A stretch of 17,413 nucleotides of DNA from DATHVR01 sp035461175 (GCA_035461175.1 DATHVR010000187.1:1-17413), one strand, 5' to 3'. Shown: positions 7,301 through 14,120, counted from the stretch's first letter. The notes: generated by a model from the letters alone, not told the origin. A program made the numbers and translations.

Positions 7301-7571
7301 GGAAGCCGCGCATCGTCCAGTAGCGGGGAACCACATCCTTGACCGTCCCCGCCAACAGATGCCCGTAGTGGGGGCTGCCGTTGGCGTAGGGAGGGCCGTC
7401 GTAGAAGATGTACTCGTTGGCGGCGGGCCGCTCCGCCACGCTGCGGGCGAAGGCATCGACCCGGTCCCAGTGCTCGAGGACCGCAGTTTCGAGCGCGGGC
7501 AGGTCGACGTCGGAGGAGACCGGGGAGAAATCTGATCGCGTCACCTTCCTGATGGTATTACCGGCAGCCAC
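4386..7571 (-). CDS. ileS: Isoleucyl-tRNA synthetase, type 2 (eukaryote-like)
   Basis: Charges tRNA-Ile with isoleucine in the cytoplasm. The Rossmann signature is PYANGSPHYGH (61-71), followed by RRFGWDTHGLPVE, characteristic of the type 2 enzyme, which in other bacteria is associated with low sensitivity to mupirocin. The CP1 editing domain carries TTTPWTLPGN and GTGLVHMAPAYGEADY. Next come ISRNRFWGSCIPVW, Cys-rich zinc elements (CPQGH, CSECG), DVWFDAGSMPY, and a KMSKS-equivalent PMSKRLKN at about 609, with Pro replacing the first Lys. The anticodon-binding and C-terminal domains complete 1061 residues, normal for type 2. The longest frame starts at GTG 7571. GTG 7544, nine codons later, is also plausible because a -10 box lies seven bases before it. 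It is transcribed alone. Confidence 0.96.
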   Translation of the reverse strand: MAAGNTIRKVTRSDFSPVSSDVDLPALETAVLEHWDRVDAFARSVAERPAANEYIFYDGPPYANGSPHYGHLLAGTVKDVVPRYWTMRGFRVERRFGWDTHGLPVEMEVQKQLGLSTPSEVVAYGVDRFNQACRALVEDTAEEWNYIVRRLGRWVDMENDYKTMDLTFMESVWWVFRRLWDKGLVYRDMKVVPYSWGAATPLSNFEANQDYRDVEDPSITVAFEVLEGQGAAEAGDELLIWTTTPWTLPGNLGVAVAPDVAYVRVSRDGRRLWLAEERARAVLGEDLEVDGRASGAELLGTTYRPPFEHFESRREEGAFVVIPSADVTTEDGTGLVHMAPAYGEADYFAFAEAGLRVLVDPIDAEGNFTDEVPEVAGMNVKAADAALVGLLREQGLLIDEGTIRHSYPFCDRTGTPLIYKAIPSWFVEVTRFRDRIVDLNEEIRWVPAAIGERRFGNWLEGARDWAISRNRFWGSCIPVWECPQGHQECIGSLDELEERSGRRPDDIHKHVVDDITWPCSECGETMRRVPEVLDVWFDAGSMPYAQLHYPFENAERFEAAFPAQFISEGLDQTRGWFYTLHVLAAALFDAPAFRNCVVSGWILAEDGRPMSKRLKNYPDPRILFDTYGADAVRAYLLDSPLLRAEAIRFSEAGVRQVVRTVLLPLWNTHSFFTTYAAADDLTLTDLAAAPAPQDRPEIDRWILSVLQSLIDTVNRQMEDYHLYNVISPTLGFIDDLTNWYIRRSRRRFWAARGENDADKLAAFATLYEVLTTFVKVLAPVLPFVTERLHQDLVVSAGAEGPDSVHLTAFPFADPDLIDRELETDIAVVRRVVSAGHALRKRHELRVRQPLATLTVMSHDPVVAGAVTAHSDLIAEELNVRRVETSTDDADLVDLSAKADFRRLGPRLGSDMKACAAGIAALGRDEISRLLSGESVQVAGFSIGAEDVIVTRTPRGGTVVETDGELAVALDTRLDDDLVAEGLARDVVSRIQQTRRGAGLDVSDRIRLRWATDDEMLASAIERHSDYIAAETLAEGFERSQTADGEAADVEGAGLSLAIEKV
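7552..7557 (-). promoter_or_regulatory. Candidate -10 box for a leaderless ileS transcript
   Basis: On the minus strand TACCAT (TANNNT form) stands seven bases before GTG 7544-7542, the spacing expected if transcription starts at the first base of that codon. The same arrangement (TACCGT, seven bases, GTG) precedes the rhomboid gene. No convincing -35 box lies 16-18 bases upstream. If used, ileS would start at 7544 and lose nine residues relative to the longest frame. Confidence 0.4.
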
Positions 7572-7634
7572 CGGTTCCGCCCGGGTTCATTCGCGCCGGC
7601 GGGGGAGGGGAATGGCCGGTAGTTGCTGAAGGTT

Positions 7635-7643
7635 TGCTATGGT
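7635..7643 (+). promoter_or_regulatory. Extended -10 promoter candidate for the dksA-lspA-rluD operon
   Basis: TGCTATGGT matches the extended -10 form TGN-TANNNT, 23 bases before the ATG at 7667. Initiation near 7650 leaves room for the GGAGG ribosome site at 7658-7662. No clear -35 box is seen, which extended -10 promoters can tolerate. Pattern-based only. Confidence 0.4.
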
Positions 7644-7666
7644 TCCGGCGCCCGAATGGAGGTTTG

Positions 7667-8038
7667 ATGGCCCGGAAACTGGCCAAGTCGACGGTTGAGA
7701 GATATCGCAAGCGTCTCGAGGAAGAAAAAGCGCGTCTCGAGGAGCTGATCGAGGAGGCGCGTGTGGAACTCGAAGAGGCTCGCCAGACCGAGTCCTCGGG
7801 TGAGCGCAGCCCCGACCCCGGCAACGCCGAGGCCGGCTCGATGAAGTTCGAGTACGAGAAGGAGTTGTCGATGCAGCAGAACAGCATCGACCTGCTCCAC
7901 AAGGTCGAGAACGCCCTCATCCGCATCGAGCGCGGGGAGTACGGGCAGTGCGAGTCGTGCGGCAACGACATCCCCACCGCCCGCCTCGACGCCCTGCCCT
8001 ATGCCACCCTCTGCGTGGACTGCGCCCGGAAGAGATGA
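7667..8038 (+). CDS. DksA/TraR-family C4 zinc-finger protein
   Basis: A 123-residue protein with the DksA/TraR architecture: an N-terminal coiled coil rich in Glu, Lys and Arg (about 5-85), then a C4 zinc finger of form C-x2-C-x17-C-x2-C (CESCGNDIP ... CVDC). DksA-type proteins insert their coiled coil into the RNA polymerase secondary channel and adjust initiation with ppGpp. Actinobacterial homologues of this type are less well characterised, so the exact role is inferred. I chose ATG 7667 over an upstream in-frame start at 7634 because GGAGG (7658-7662) is ideally placed. The stop overlaps the lspA start in an ATGA, so the two are probably coupled. The gene diverges from ileS. Confidence 0.88.
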   Translation: MARKLAKSTVERYRKRLEEEKARLEELIEEARVELEEARQTESSGERSPDPGNAEAGSMKFEYEKELSMQQNSIDLLHKVENALIRIERGEYGQCESCGNDIPTARLDALPYATLCVDCARKR

Positions 8039-8532
8039 CCGAGACGGCCGGCCAGGCGGAGACCCTCGCCGGCGCCACCCGACGTCGGTTCGCGGTCGCC
8101 CTGGCGGCGGCGGCGGCGGTGGTAATCGCCGATCAGCTCACCAAACAATGGGCTGCGGCCACCTACACCGCCGCGCCGGTCGACATCCTCGGCAGTTTCC
8201 TGCAATTCCGGTTTGTCGAGAACACGGGGGCGGCATTCTCGATGTTCCAGGGAGCGGGGAGCTTCTTCGGCGTGGCGGCCATCGTTGCCATCGGTTTCGT
8301 CCTGTGGCTCCTGCGCTCGGCCCGCAACCGTTGGGAGGTGGCTGCTTTCGGGCTCATCATCGGGGGGGCGGCCGGGAATCTCATCGACCGTTTCACCCGC
8401 GGTGACGGGTTGCTCGACGGTCCGGTGGTGGACTGGATCAACCTGTGGTTCATCCCCACTTTCAACCTCGCCGACGCCTCCATCTCGGTGGCGGTCGTGC
8501 TGTTGCTGATCGGATCATGGCGGACCGGCTGA
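8035..8532 (+). CDS. lspA: Lipoprotein signal peptidase LspA (signal peptidase II)
   Basis: The membrane aspartyl protease that removes signal peptides from prolipoproteins after lipid attachment. The 165 residues show four hydrophobic segments (about 19-36, 72-93, 103-117 and 148-161). Conserved motifs are ADQLTK (D33), FVENTGAAFS (61-69), GGAAGNLIDR (110-119), VVDW with catalytic D133, and FNLAD with catalytic D147. A few extra residues sit between NLIDR and VVDW relative to proteobacterial enzymes. The start ATG overlaps the dksA-like stop, and the end overlaps the rluD gene by 16 bp. lspA followed by an RluD-type gene is the standard actinobacterial order, also seen in Mycobacterium. Confidence 0.96.
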   Translation: MTETAGQAETLAGATRRRFAVALAAAAAVVIADQLTKQWAAATYTAAPVDILGSFLQFRFVENTGAAFSMFQGAGSFFGVAAIVAIGFVLWLLRSARNRWEVAAFGLIIGGAAGNLIDRFTRGDGLLDGPVVDWINLWFIPTFNLADASISVAVVLLLIGSWRTG

Positions 8533-9428
8533 CGAGGCCGGTGCCCCCGGACCTCAACGGGGAGCGGGTGGATCGGATCGTGGCCGTCCTGGGTGACATG
8601 TCCCGCTCGACCGCCCGGGCACTCGTCGAAACCGCCGAAGTCACGGTCGACGGAGCGTCCGTCACCTCGCCCCGACTGCGCCTGGACGAGGGTCAGTCGG
8701 TCACGTTCCCCGCTGCCCTCCCCGTCTCCGAGATGGAGCCCGAACCGGTCGAGTTCGGGATCGCCTACGAGGATTCCGACCTGCTGGTGGTGGACAAACC
8801 GGCCGGTCTGGTGGTCCACCCCGGAGCCGGGCGGCGGGAGGGGACCCTGGCCGCGGGGATACTGCACCGGCATCCCGACGTTGAAGGCGTGGGGGACCCG
8901 GGAAGGTGGGGCCTGGTCCATCGCCTCGACCGGGACACTTCGGGTCTGATGGTGGTGGCCCTGACTGAGGCCGCCTACTCCGGCCTCCGCCAGCAGGTGG
9001 CGAGCCGATCCATCGAGCGCGAGTACCTGGCGCTGGTGGACGGGGCGTTTCCGGTCCCGACCGGCACCATCGACGCGCCCATCTCCCGGGACCCGGCCCG
9101 TCCCACCCGCCGCCGGGTGAATGCCGAGGGCCGGCCCGCCCGCACCCACTACGAGGTGGAACAGGGGTTCCCCGAATCCCGGATGACGCTGCTGCGGGTC
9201 CGCCTGGAGACGGGACGCACCCACCAGATCCGGGTCCACCTCACCGCCATCGACCATCCCCTCGCCGGGGATCGGGTGTACCGCCCCGGACCCGACCGGG
9301 TGCCCACTCCCCGGGTGTTCCTCCACGCCTGCCGGCTCGCCTTCACCCACCCGGTGTCGGGCCAGCCGCTCTCCTTCGAGTCGCCCCTCCCCGACGACCT
9401 CGCCCAGGTCCTCGCCACCCTCTCCTGA
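8517..9428 (+). CDS. rluD: RluA/RluD-family large-subunit rRNA pseudouridine synthase
   Basis: Isomerises specific uridines to pseudouridine in 23S rRNA. The 303 residues consist of an N-terminal S4 RNA-binding domain (about 13-75, with GERVDRIV and TVDGASV) and the RluA catalytic domain. The latter contains LVVDKPAGLVVHPG (90-103), the active-site motif HRLDRDTSGLM with catalytic D138, EYLALVDG, and GRTHQIRVHL near the C-terminus. I chose ATG 8517, which overlaps the lspA end by 16 bp and gives a normal N-terminus; earlier in-frame starts extend into lspA without homology support. It is the last gene of the dksA-lspA-rluD operon, and a palindromic repeat begins 11 bases after its stop. The exact target uridines cannot be read from sequence. 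Confidence 0.94.
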   Translation: MADRLTRPVPPDLNGERVDRIVAVLGDMSRSTARALVETAEVTVDGASVTSPRLRLDEGQSVTFPAALPVSEMEPEPVEFGIAYEDSDLLVVDKPAGLVVHPGAGRREGTLAAGILHRHPDVEGVGDPGRWGLVHRLDRDTSGLMVVALTEAAYSGLRQQVASRSIEREYLALVDGAFPVPTGTIDAPISRDPARPTRRRVNAEGRPARTHYEVEQGFPESRMTLLRVRLETGRTHQIRVHLTAIDHPLAGDRVYRPGPDRVPTPRVFLHACRLAFTHPVSGQPLSFESPLPDDLAQVLATLS

Positions 9429-9438
9429 CCCACCCCGC

Positions 9439-9505
9439 TTTCCCGACAGAATTGCGCCCCGCGAAACCTCCCACCCGACCATCCCGGGCGCGCTCTGTCG
9501 CGAAA
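9439..9505. repeat. Long intergenic palindrome, copy 2
   Basis: TTTCCCGACAGA (9439-9450) pairs with TCTGTCGCGAAA (9494-9505) with one mismatch. Inner GCGCCC (9454-9459) pairs with GGGCGC (9486-9491), leaving a loop of 26 bases. The right arm holds the same CTGTCGCGAAAA as positions 52-63. The left arm resembles the reverse complement of that copy's right arm (CGACAGAATTGCG is shared exactly). It follows rluD directly and precedes the rhomboid promoter. This copy is more diverged and has a larger loop than copy 1. Confidence 0.7.
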
Positions 9506-9537
9506 AAGGATATTCGGCTCTCGGTTACGGCTTCGGG

Positions 9538-9565
9538 TCGACAGAACCGGGGCCTCCATTACCGT
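9538..9565 (+). promoter_or_regulatory. Candidate leaderless promoter of the rhomboid gene
   Basis: TCGACA (9538-9543) and TACCGT (9560-9565) are 16 bases apart and match the -35/-10 consensus well (one mismatch from TTGACA, and TANNNT). The -10 box ends seven bases before GTG 9573, so the transcript would begin at the start codon. No ribosome binding site is visible before that GTG, which fits leaderless translation, common in actinobacteria. Confidence 0.6.
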
Positions 9566-9572
9566 GGTCGGG

Positions 9573-10394
9573 GTGACCACCGAGCAACCGACCGAACCGG
9601 AGACCCAGGTCTGTTACCGGCATCCCGAGCGGGAGACCCGCCTGGCGTGTTCGGATTGCGGCCGGCCGATCTGCCCGGCGTGTTCGATCGACGCCGCCGT
9701 GGGCCAGAAGTGCCCCCAGTGCGTGTCCGAGGTGGGACGCCAGAAGACCATCGACGCCCGGGCCAGTCTCGGTGTCGCCGCCGGGATCCCGCCGGTGACG
9801 AAGGCGATCATCGCCATCACCGCCCTCATGTTCATTCTCGGCGGGTCGTTGGATGAGCACCTGGTTCACGCCAGCTGGCTGGTGGAGGCAGGGGAGTGGT
9901 GGCGGATCTTCACCAGCGCCCTCCTCCATGCCAACCTCACCCACATCCTGTTCAACATGTGGGCTCTCTACGCCCTCGGGCCCCTGATCGAGCGTTCGGT
10001 CGGCTCGGGACCCTTCATCGCCCTCTACGTCGCCTCGGCCGGGATGGGGGGCGTGGCCGCCCAGTTCTTCACTCCGGAGCGATTCGTGGCGGTGGGTGCC
10101 TCGGGGGCGGTATTCGGGCTGTTCGGGGTGTGGCTGAATCTCGCCCTGCGACGGCGCAACACCGCCTGGGGGCGCTCGTTGCTCAGCCAGCTCGGCGTCA
10201 TCCTGCTCATCAATGCCGCCCTCCCGCTGATCTTTCGCAACATCTCGTGGCAGGCCCACCTGGGCGGGTTCATCACCGGCTTCATCATTGGTGAGGCCTG
10301 GTTCCGCCTCCAGGGCGGGGAGGCGGAGCGCAACCGCACCCTGGCCGGCCTGGCGGTGGCGCTGCTCTCCGTCCTCCTGATCGTGCTGCTCTGA
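9573..10394 (+). CDS. Rhomboid family intramembrane serine protease with N-terminal zinc finger
   Basis: A membrane-embedded serine protease that cleaves transmembrane substrates. From GTG 9573 it is 273 residues. Residues 14-50 form a B-box-like zinc domain with CYRH and three CxxC pairs (CSDC, CPAC, CPQC). After a linker, six or so hydrophobic segments follow. Rhomboid motifs are WWRIFTSALLHANLTHILFN, the nucleophile S177 in GASGAVFG, and the catalytic histidine H229 in QAHLGGFITG. A GTG at 9564 would add three residues, but it lies within the -10 box of the best promoter, so I prefer 9573. This zinc finger plus rhomboid arrangement recurs in actinobacteria. Substrates are unknown. Confidence 0.93.
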   Translation: MTTEQPTEPETQVCYRHPERETRLACSDCGRPICPACSIDAAVGQKCPQCVSEVGRQKTIDARASLGVAAGIPPVTKAIIAITALMFILGGSLDEHLVHASWLVEAGEWWRIFTSALLHANLTHILFNMWALYALGPLIERSVGSGPFIALYVASAGMGGVAAQFFTPERFVAVGASGAVFGLFGVWLNLALRRRNTAWGRSLLSQLGVILLINAALPLIFRNISWQAHLGGFITGFIIGEAWFRLQGGEAERNRTLAGLAVALLSVLLIVLL

Positions 10395-10619
10395 AGCCGA
10401 ACCTGAGGTTGGGCTCTACCGGGGCGGTACAAAACTCTCTCGAGAATGGGCGGGTTCAGCCTGACCAGGGGGTCGCTCCTTCGTCGCTCCCGTCGCTATG
10501 CCCCTCCCGGGGCCGGTCCTGCAGGCCGGATTCAGGGCCAGATTTCGCGCCTCGTCTCACCGGATCGGGATCGCTAGGATCGCCCTAATCACAGCCGTGT
10601 AACTCGAGCACCCCGAAAC
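10395..10619. other. Intergenic region between the rhomboid gene and dnaE
   Basis: No gene is evident in these 225 bases. Right after the rhomboid stop an interrupted hairpin (AGCC-G-AACC, TGA loop, GGTT-G-GGCT, 10395-10415) and a second small one (TACCG, GGG, CGGTA, 10417-10429) may end that transcript; neither has a T-run. GTCGCT occurs three times at 10472, 10483 and 10492. TAGGAT at 10575-10580 is a -10-like hexamer that would start dnaE mRNA near 10587, but no -35 partner is clear. Confidence 0.4.
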
Positions 10620-13600
10620 GTGTCTTTCGCCCATCTCCATCTCCACACCGAATACTCCATGCTCGACGGTGCGGCGCGGATCAACGACGTGGTCGCCATC
10701 GCCGCCGCCGACGGACAGCCCGGGGTAGGCATCACCGACCACGGGGTCATGTACGGGGTCGTCGACTTCGTCCGGGCCACCAAGGCCCACGACCTGACGC
10801 CGGTGGTGGGGATCGAGGCGTACTTCACCGATGGCTCCCGTTTCGACCGCCCCACCGGGGCCGCCCGCCAGATCTACCACATGCTCCTGTTCGCCGAGAA
10901 CGAGGTCGGCTACCGCAACCTCATGAAGCTCTCGTCCCGGGCCTTCCTGGAGGGTTACTACTACAAGCCCCGGATGGATTTCGAGCTCCTCGCCGAGCAC
11001 TCCGAAGGCATCATCGCCACCACCGGGTGCCTGGGCGGGCTGGTGCCCCAGCTCCTCGGCCCCGACTTCGGCATGGAGGAGAGTGCCAAGGCCCGCCCGC
11101 GCGACTTCGACGCCGCCCTGGCCGCGGCCGGGAAGTTCCAGGACATCTTCGGGCGGGACAACTTCTTCATCGAACTCCAGGACCACGGGATCGAGGGCCA
11201 GAAGCGGATCATGGCCGACCTGCTCGACATCTCCCGACGCCTCGACGCCCCGCTCCTCGCCACCAACGACGCCCACTACACCCGGCCCGAGGATGCCGCC
11301 GCCCATGACGTGCTCCTCTGCATCCAGACCGGCTCCCTCCGGACCGAGGAGAACCGGTTCAAGTTCTCGGGGGGCCAGGACTACTACGTCAAGAGCAGCG
11401 CCCAGATGCGGGCGCTGTTCCCCGCCGACGAGTATCCGGGCGCCTGTGACAACACGCTGGGGATCGTGGAGCGGTCGACGGTGGACCTCGAGTTCGGCAA
11501 GATCTTGCTGCCCCAGTTCCCCGTCCCCACCGGCCACACCGAGGTCTCCTATCTGGAGGAACTGGTCTATCAGGGAGCCAAGGAACGCTACGGCGATCCC
11601 CTCTCCGAGGAGGTGCGGGAGCGAATCCAGCACGAGCTGAAGATCATCGACGAGATGGGCTTCCCCGCCTACTTCCTGATCGTGTGGGATCTGATTCGCT
11701 TCGCCCACGAGCGTGGGATCCGCACCGGCCCCGGGCGGGGCTCGGCGGCGGGTTCGATCGTCGCCTACTCCCTGAGCATCACCGCCCTCGACCCGATCCG
11801 CTACAAGCTGATCTTCGAGCGCTTCCTCAACCCCGGTCGGCGCCAGATGCCGGATATCGACATGGACTTCGACGAGCGTTATCGGGCCGACGTCATCCGT
11901 TACGCCGCCGAGAAGTACGGGTCCGATCACGTCGCCCAGATCGTCACCTTCTCCACCATCAAGGGCAAGCAGGCGATCCGCGACGCCGCCCGGGTCCTGG
12001 GTCATCCCTACGGGCTGGGAGACAAGGTGGCCAAGGCGATGCCGCCCGCCATCCTCGGCCGCGAAGCCACCCTCACCCAGGTGCTGGAAGCCCCGGGTGA
12101 GGAGGCCGAGGCGGTCGAACGAGATTGGTACTCCAACGCCCAGGAGCTGCGCAACCTCTACGAGGGCGATCCGGCGGTGCGGGAGGTGGTGGATGCCGCC
12201 CGGGACCTCGAGGGGCTGCGACGCCAGGACTCCATCCACGCCGCCGCCGTCGTGATATCACCCGAGCCACTCACCGACCTCATCCCCATCCAGCAGAAGG
12301 GTGAGGACGCCGAGGTCGTCACCCAGTACGAGATGGGGGCGGTGGAGGCGCTGGGCCTCCTCAAGATGGACTTCCTCGGGTTGCGCAACCTGTCGATCAT
12401 CGAGCGGACCCTGGAGCTGATCGAGGAGACCACGGGTTCCCGCATCGACATCGATCACATCCCGCTCGACGATCCCAAGACGTTCGAGTTGTTGGGCCGG
12501 GGGGACACCGTCGGGGTCTTCCAGCTGGAGTCGGGACCCATGCGGGCCCTGATCCGCAGCCTCCAGCCGGACCAGTTCGACGACGTCGTCGCCCTGGTGG
12601 CCCTCTACCGCCCCGGCCCCATGGGGGCCAACATGCACACCCTCTACGCCGACCGCAAGAACGGCCGCAGCGAGGTCGAGCCCCTCCATCCGGCCATCGC
12701 CCCCCTCCTCGAGGACACCTACCAGATCATGGTGTACCAGGAGCAGGTGATGCAAGTCGCCCAGGAGATGGCGGGCTACTCGATGTCGGAAGCCGACAAC
12801 CTGCGCAAGGCGATGGGCAAGAAGATCAAGTCGGTGATGGACGCCGAGAAGGCCAAGTTCGTGGCCGGGTGCATCGACACCGGTTACTCCGAGAAGGAGG
12901 GGTCGGATCTCTTCGACCTCATCGCCCACTTCGCTGGCTACGGCTTCAACAAGTCCCACTCGGCCGCCTACGGCCTGGTCTCGTACCAGACCGCCTATCT
13001 GAAGGCCCATCATCCCGCCGAGTATCTGGCCGCCCTGCTCACCGCCACCAAGAAGGACAAGGACCGGACTGCCATCTACCTCAACGAGTCCCGCCAGATG
13101 GGCATCGAGGTGCTGGTCCCCGACGTCAACGAGTCGGGAATGGACTTCACCGTCCGCGAGAACCGGATCCGCTTCGGGCTCTCGGCCATCCGCAACGTCG
13201 GCGAGGGAGTGGTCGAGAAGGTCCTCGAGGCCCGAGCCGACGGCCCCTTCACCGATTTCGCCGACTTCGTCAACCGCGTCGACCCCATCGCCCTCAACAA
13301 GCGGACCGTGGAGTCACTGATCAAGGCGGGCGCGTTCGACGGCGTCGGGCACCCGCGCAAGGGCCTGTTCCTGGTCTTCGAGTCGGTCCTCGACGCCACC
13401 CTGGAGCGGCGGCGCAACGAGGACATGGGACAGTTCTCGCTGTTCGCCGAGGCCGAACAGGAGGACGGGACCGGCACGGTCGACATCCCCGACACCGAGT
13501 GGCGCCAGAAGGTCAAGCTCGGGTTCGAGAAGGAGATGCTCGGCCTCTACATATCCGACCATCCCCTGCTCGGCGCCCGCACCACCCTGTCGGCGGTCGC

Positions 13601-14120
13601 CCCCACCTCGATCGGCGACCTGACCGAGATGAAGGACCGCACCTCGGTCACGGTCGGTGGCCTGGTGGGAGCCATCACCCGCCGGTGGACGAAAGCCGGC
13701 GATCCGATGATCTTCTTCCAGCTCGAGACGCTGGAGGGGTCGGTGGAGGCCCTGTGCTTTCCACGCACCGTCAAGGAGGTCGGCCATCTGATCGTCGAGG
13801 ACGCCGTAGTGGTGGTCAGCGGCCATCTCGATCACCGGGGCGACGAGATCAAGGTCGTCGTGCGCGACCTCCGGGAACTCGAGATCCGGGACGATCTCAC
13901 CGTGCGGCTCTCGGTTCCGGCCACCCGACTCTCCCCGGACATCGTCGCCCGTCTCAAACAGATCCTCTCCAACCACCCCGGCCCCGCCCAGGTTCTCCTG
14001 CAGATGACGAGCGACGAGGGCCACAAGGTGCTCAAGCTGTCCGACCAGCACCGGGTGGAGCCCCGCTCGGCCCTCTTCGCCGAACTCAAGGAACTCCTGG
14101 GCCAAAAAGCCGTTCTGTGA
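10620..14120 (+). CDS. dnaE: DNA polymerase III alpha subunit, DnaE1 type
   Basis: The replicative polymerase subunit, 1166 residues, normal for DnaE1. The N-terminal PHP domain retains all nine metal ligands expected of proofreading-active forms: H7, H9, D16, H41, E66, H87, C137, D217 and H219. The C-family polymerase core has the catalytic aspartates D412 and D414 in PDIDMDFDERYR and D584 in LKMDFLGLRNL, plus ALYRPGPMG and GYGFNKSHSAAYG. The helix-hairpin-helix region follows, then an OB fold (VTVGGLVGAITRRWT ... GSVEALCFP) and a C-terminal tail. The start is GTG, giving MSFAHLHLHTEYSMLDG, which aligns with the family; no strong ribosome site is visible. dnaE1 lies downstream of lspA and rluD in mycobacteria too. 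Confidence 0.98.
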   Translation: MSFAHLHLHTEYSMLDGAARINDVVAIAAADGQPGVGITDHGVMYGVVDFVRATKAHDLTPVVGIEAYFTDGSRFDRPTGAARQIYHMLLFAENEVGYRNLMKLSSRAFLEGYYYKPRMDFELLAEHSEGIIATTGCLGGLVPQLLGPDFGMEESAKARPRDFDAALAAAGKFQDIFGRDNFFIELQDHGIEGQKRIMADLLDISRRLDAPLLATNDAHYTRPEDAAAHDVLLCIQTGSLRTEENRFKFSGGQDYYVKSSAQMRALFPADEYPGACDNTLGIVERSTVDLEFGKILLPQFPVPTGHTEVSYLEELVYQGAKERYGDPLSEEVRERIQHELKIIDEMGFPAYFLIVWDLIRFAHERGIRTGPGRGSAAGSIVAYSLSITALDPIRYKLIFERFLNPGRRQMPDIDMDFDERYRADVIRYAAEKYGSDHVAQIVTFSTIKGKQAIRDAARVLGHPYGLGDKVAKAMPPAILGREATLTQVLEAPGEEAEAVERDWYSNAQELRNLYEGDPAVREVVDAARDLEGLRRQDSIHAAAVVISPEPLTDLIPIQQKGEDAEVVTQYEMGAVEALGLLKMDFLGLRNLSIIERTLELIEETTGSRIDIDHIPLDDPKTFELLGRGDTVGVFQLESGPMRALIRSLQPDQFDDVVALVALYRPGPMGANMHTLYADRKNGRSEVEPLHPAIAPLLEDTYQIMVYQEQVMQVAQEMAGYSMSEADNLRKAMGKKIKSVMDAEKAKFVAGCIDTGYSEKEGSDLFDLIAHFAGYGFNKSHSAAYGLVSYQTAYLKAHHPAEYLAALLTATKKDKDRTAIYLNESRQMGIEVLVPDVNESGMDFTVRENRIRFGLSAIRNVGEGVVEKVLEARADGPFTDFADFVNRVDPIALNKRTVESLIKAGAFDGVGHPRKGLFLVFESVLDATLERRRNEDMGQFSLFAEAEQEDGTGTVDIPDTEWRQKVKLGFEKEMLGLYISDHPLLGARTTLSAVAPTSIGDLTEMKDRTSVTVGGLVGAITRRWTKAGDPMIFFQLETLEGSVEALCFPRTVKEVGHLIVEDAVVVVSGHLDHRGDEIKVVVRDLRELEIRDDLTVRLSVPATRLSPDIVARLKQILSNHPGPAQVLLQMTSDEGHKVLKLSDQHRVEPRSALFAELKELLGQKAVL

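Noticed and set aside
4080..7535. A 1151-codon plus-strand open frame opposite ileS
   Set aside because: It is the antisense shadow of ileS, produced by high GC and biased third positions. The minus strand carries unmistakable IleS motifs throughout.
7568..7583. T-box-like GGGCGGAACCGGTGG on the minus strand before ileS
   Set aside because: It resembles the T-box core (GGGTGGNACCGCG) but has C for the essential T and diverges afterwards. A T-box leader would also have to extend into the divergent dksA-like gene, and I found no specifier stem.
10540..10550. Possible further palindrome copy at GATTTCGCGCC
   Set aside because: Only TTTCGCG matches. The following bases (CCTCGTC) do not continue the arm, and no inverted partner is nearby.
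10557..12239. A 560-codon minus-strand open frame inside dnaE
   Set aside because: Low-complexity Gly, Val, Asp and Glu composition and no recognisable domain; it is a shadow of the PHP and polymerase coding region of dnaE.
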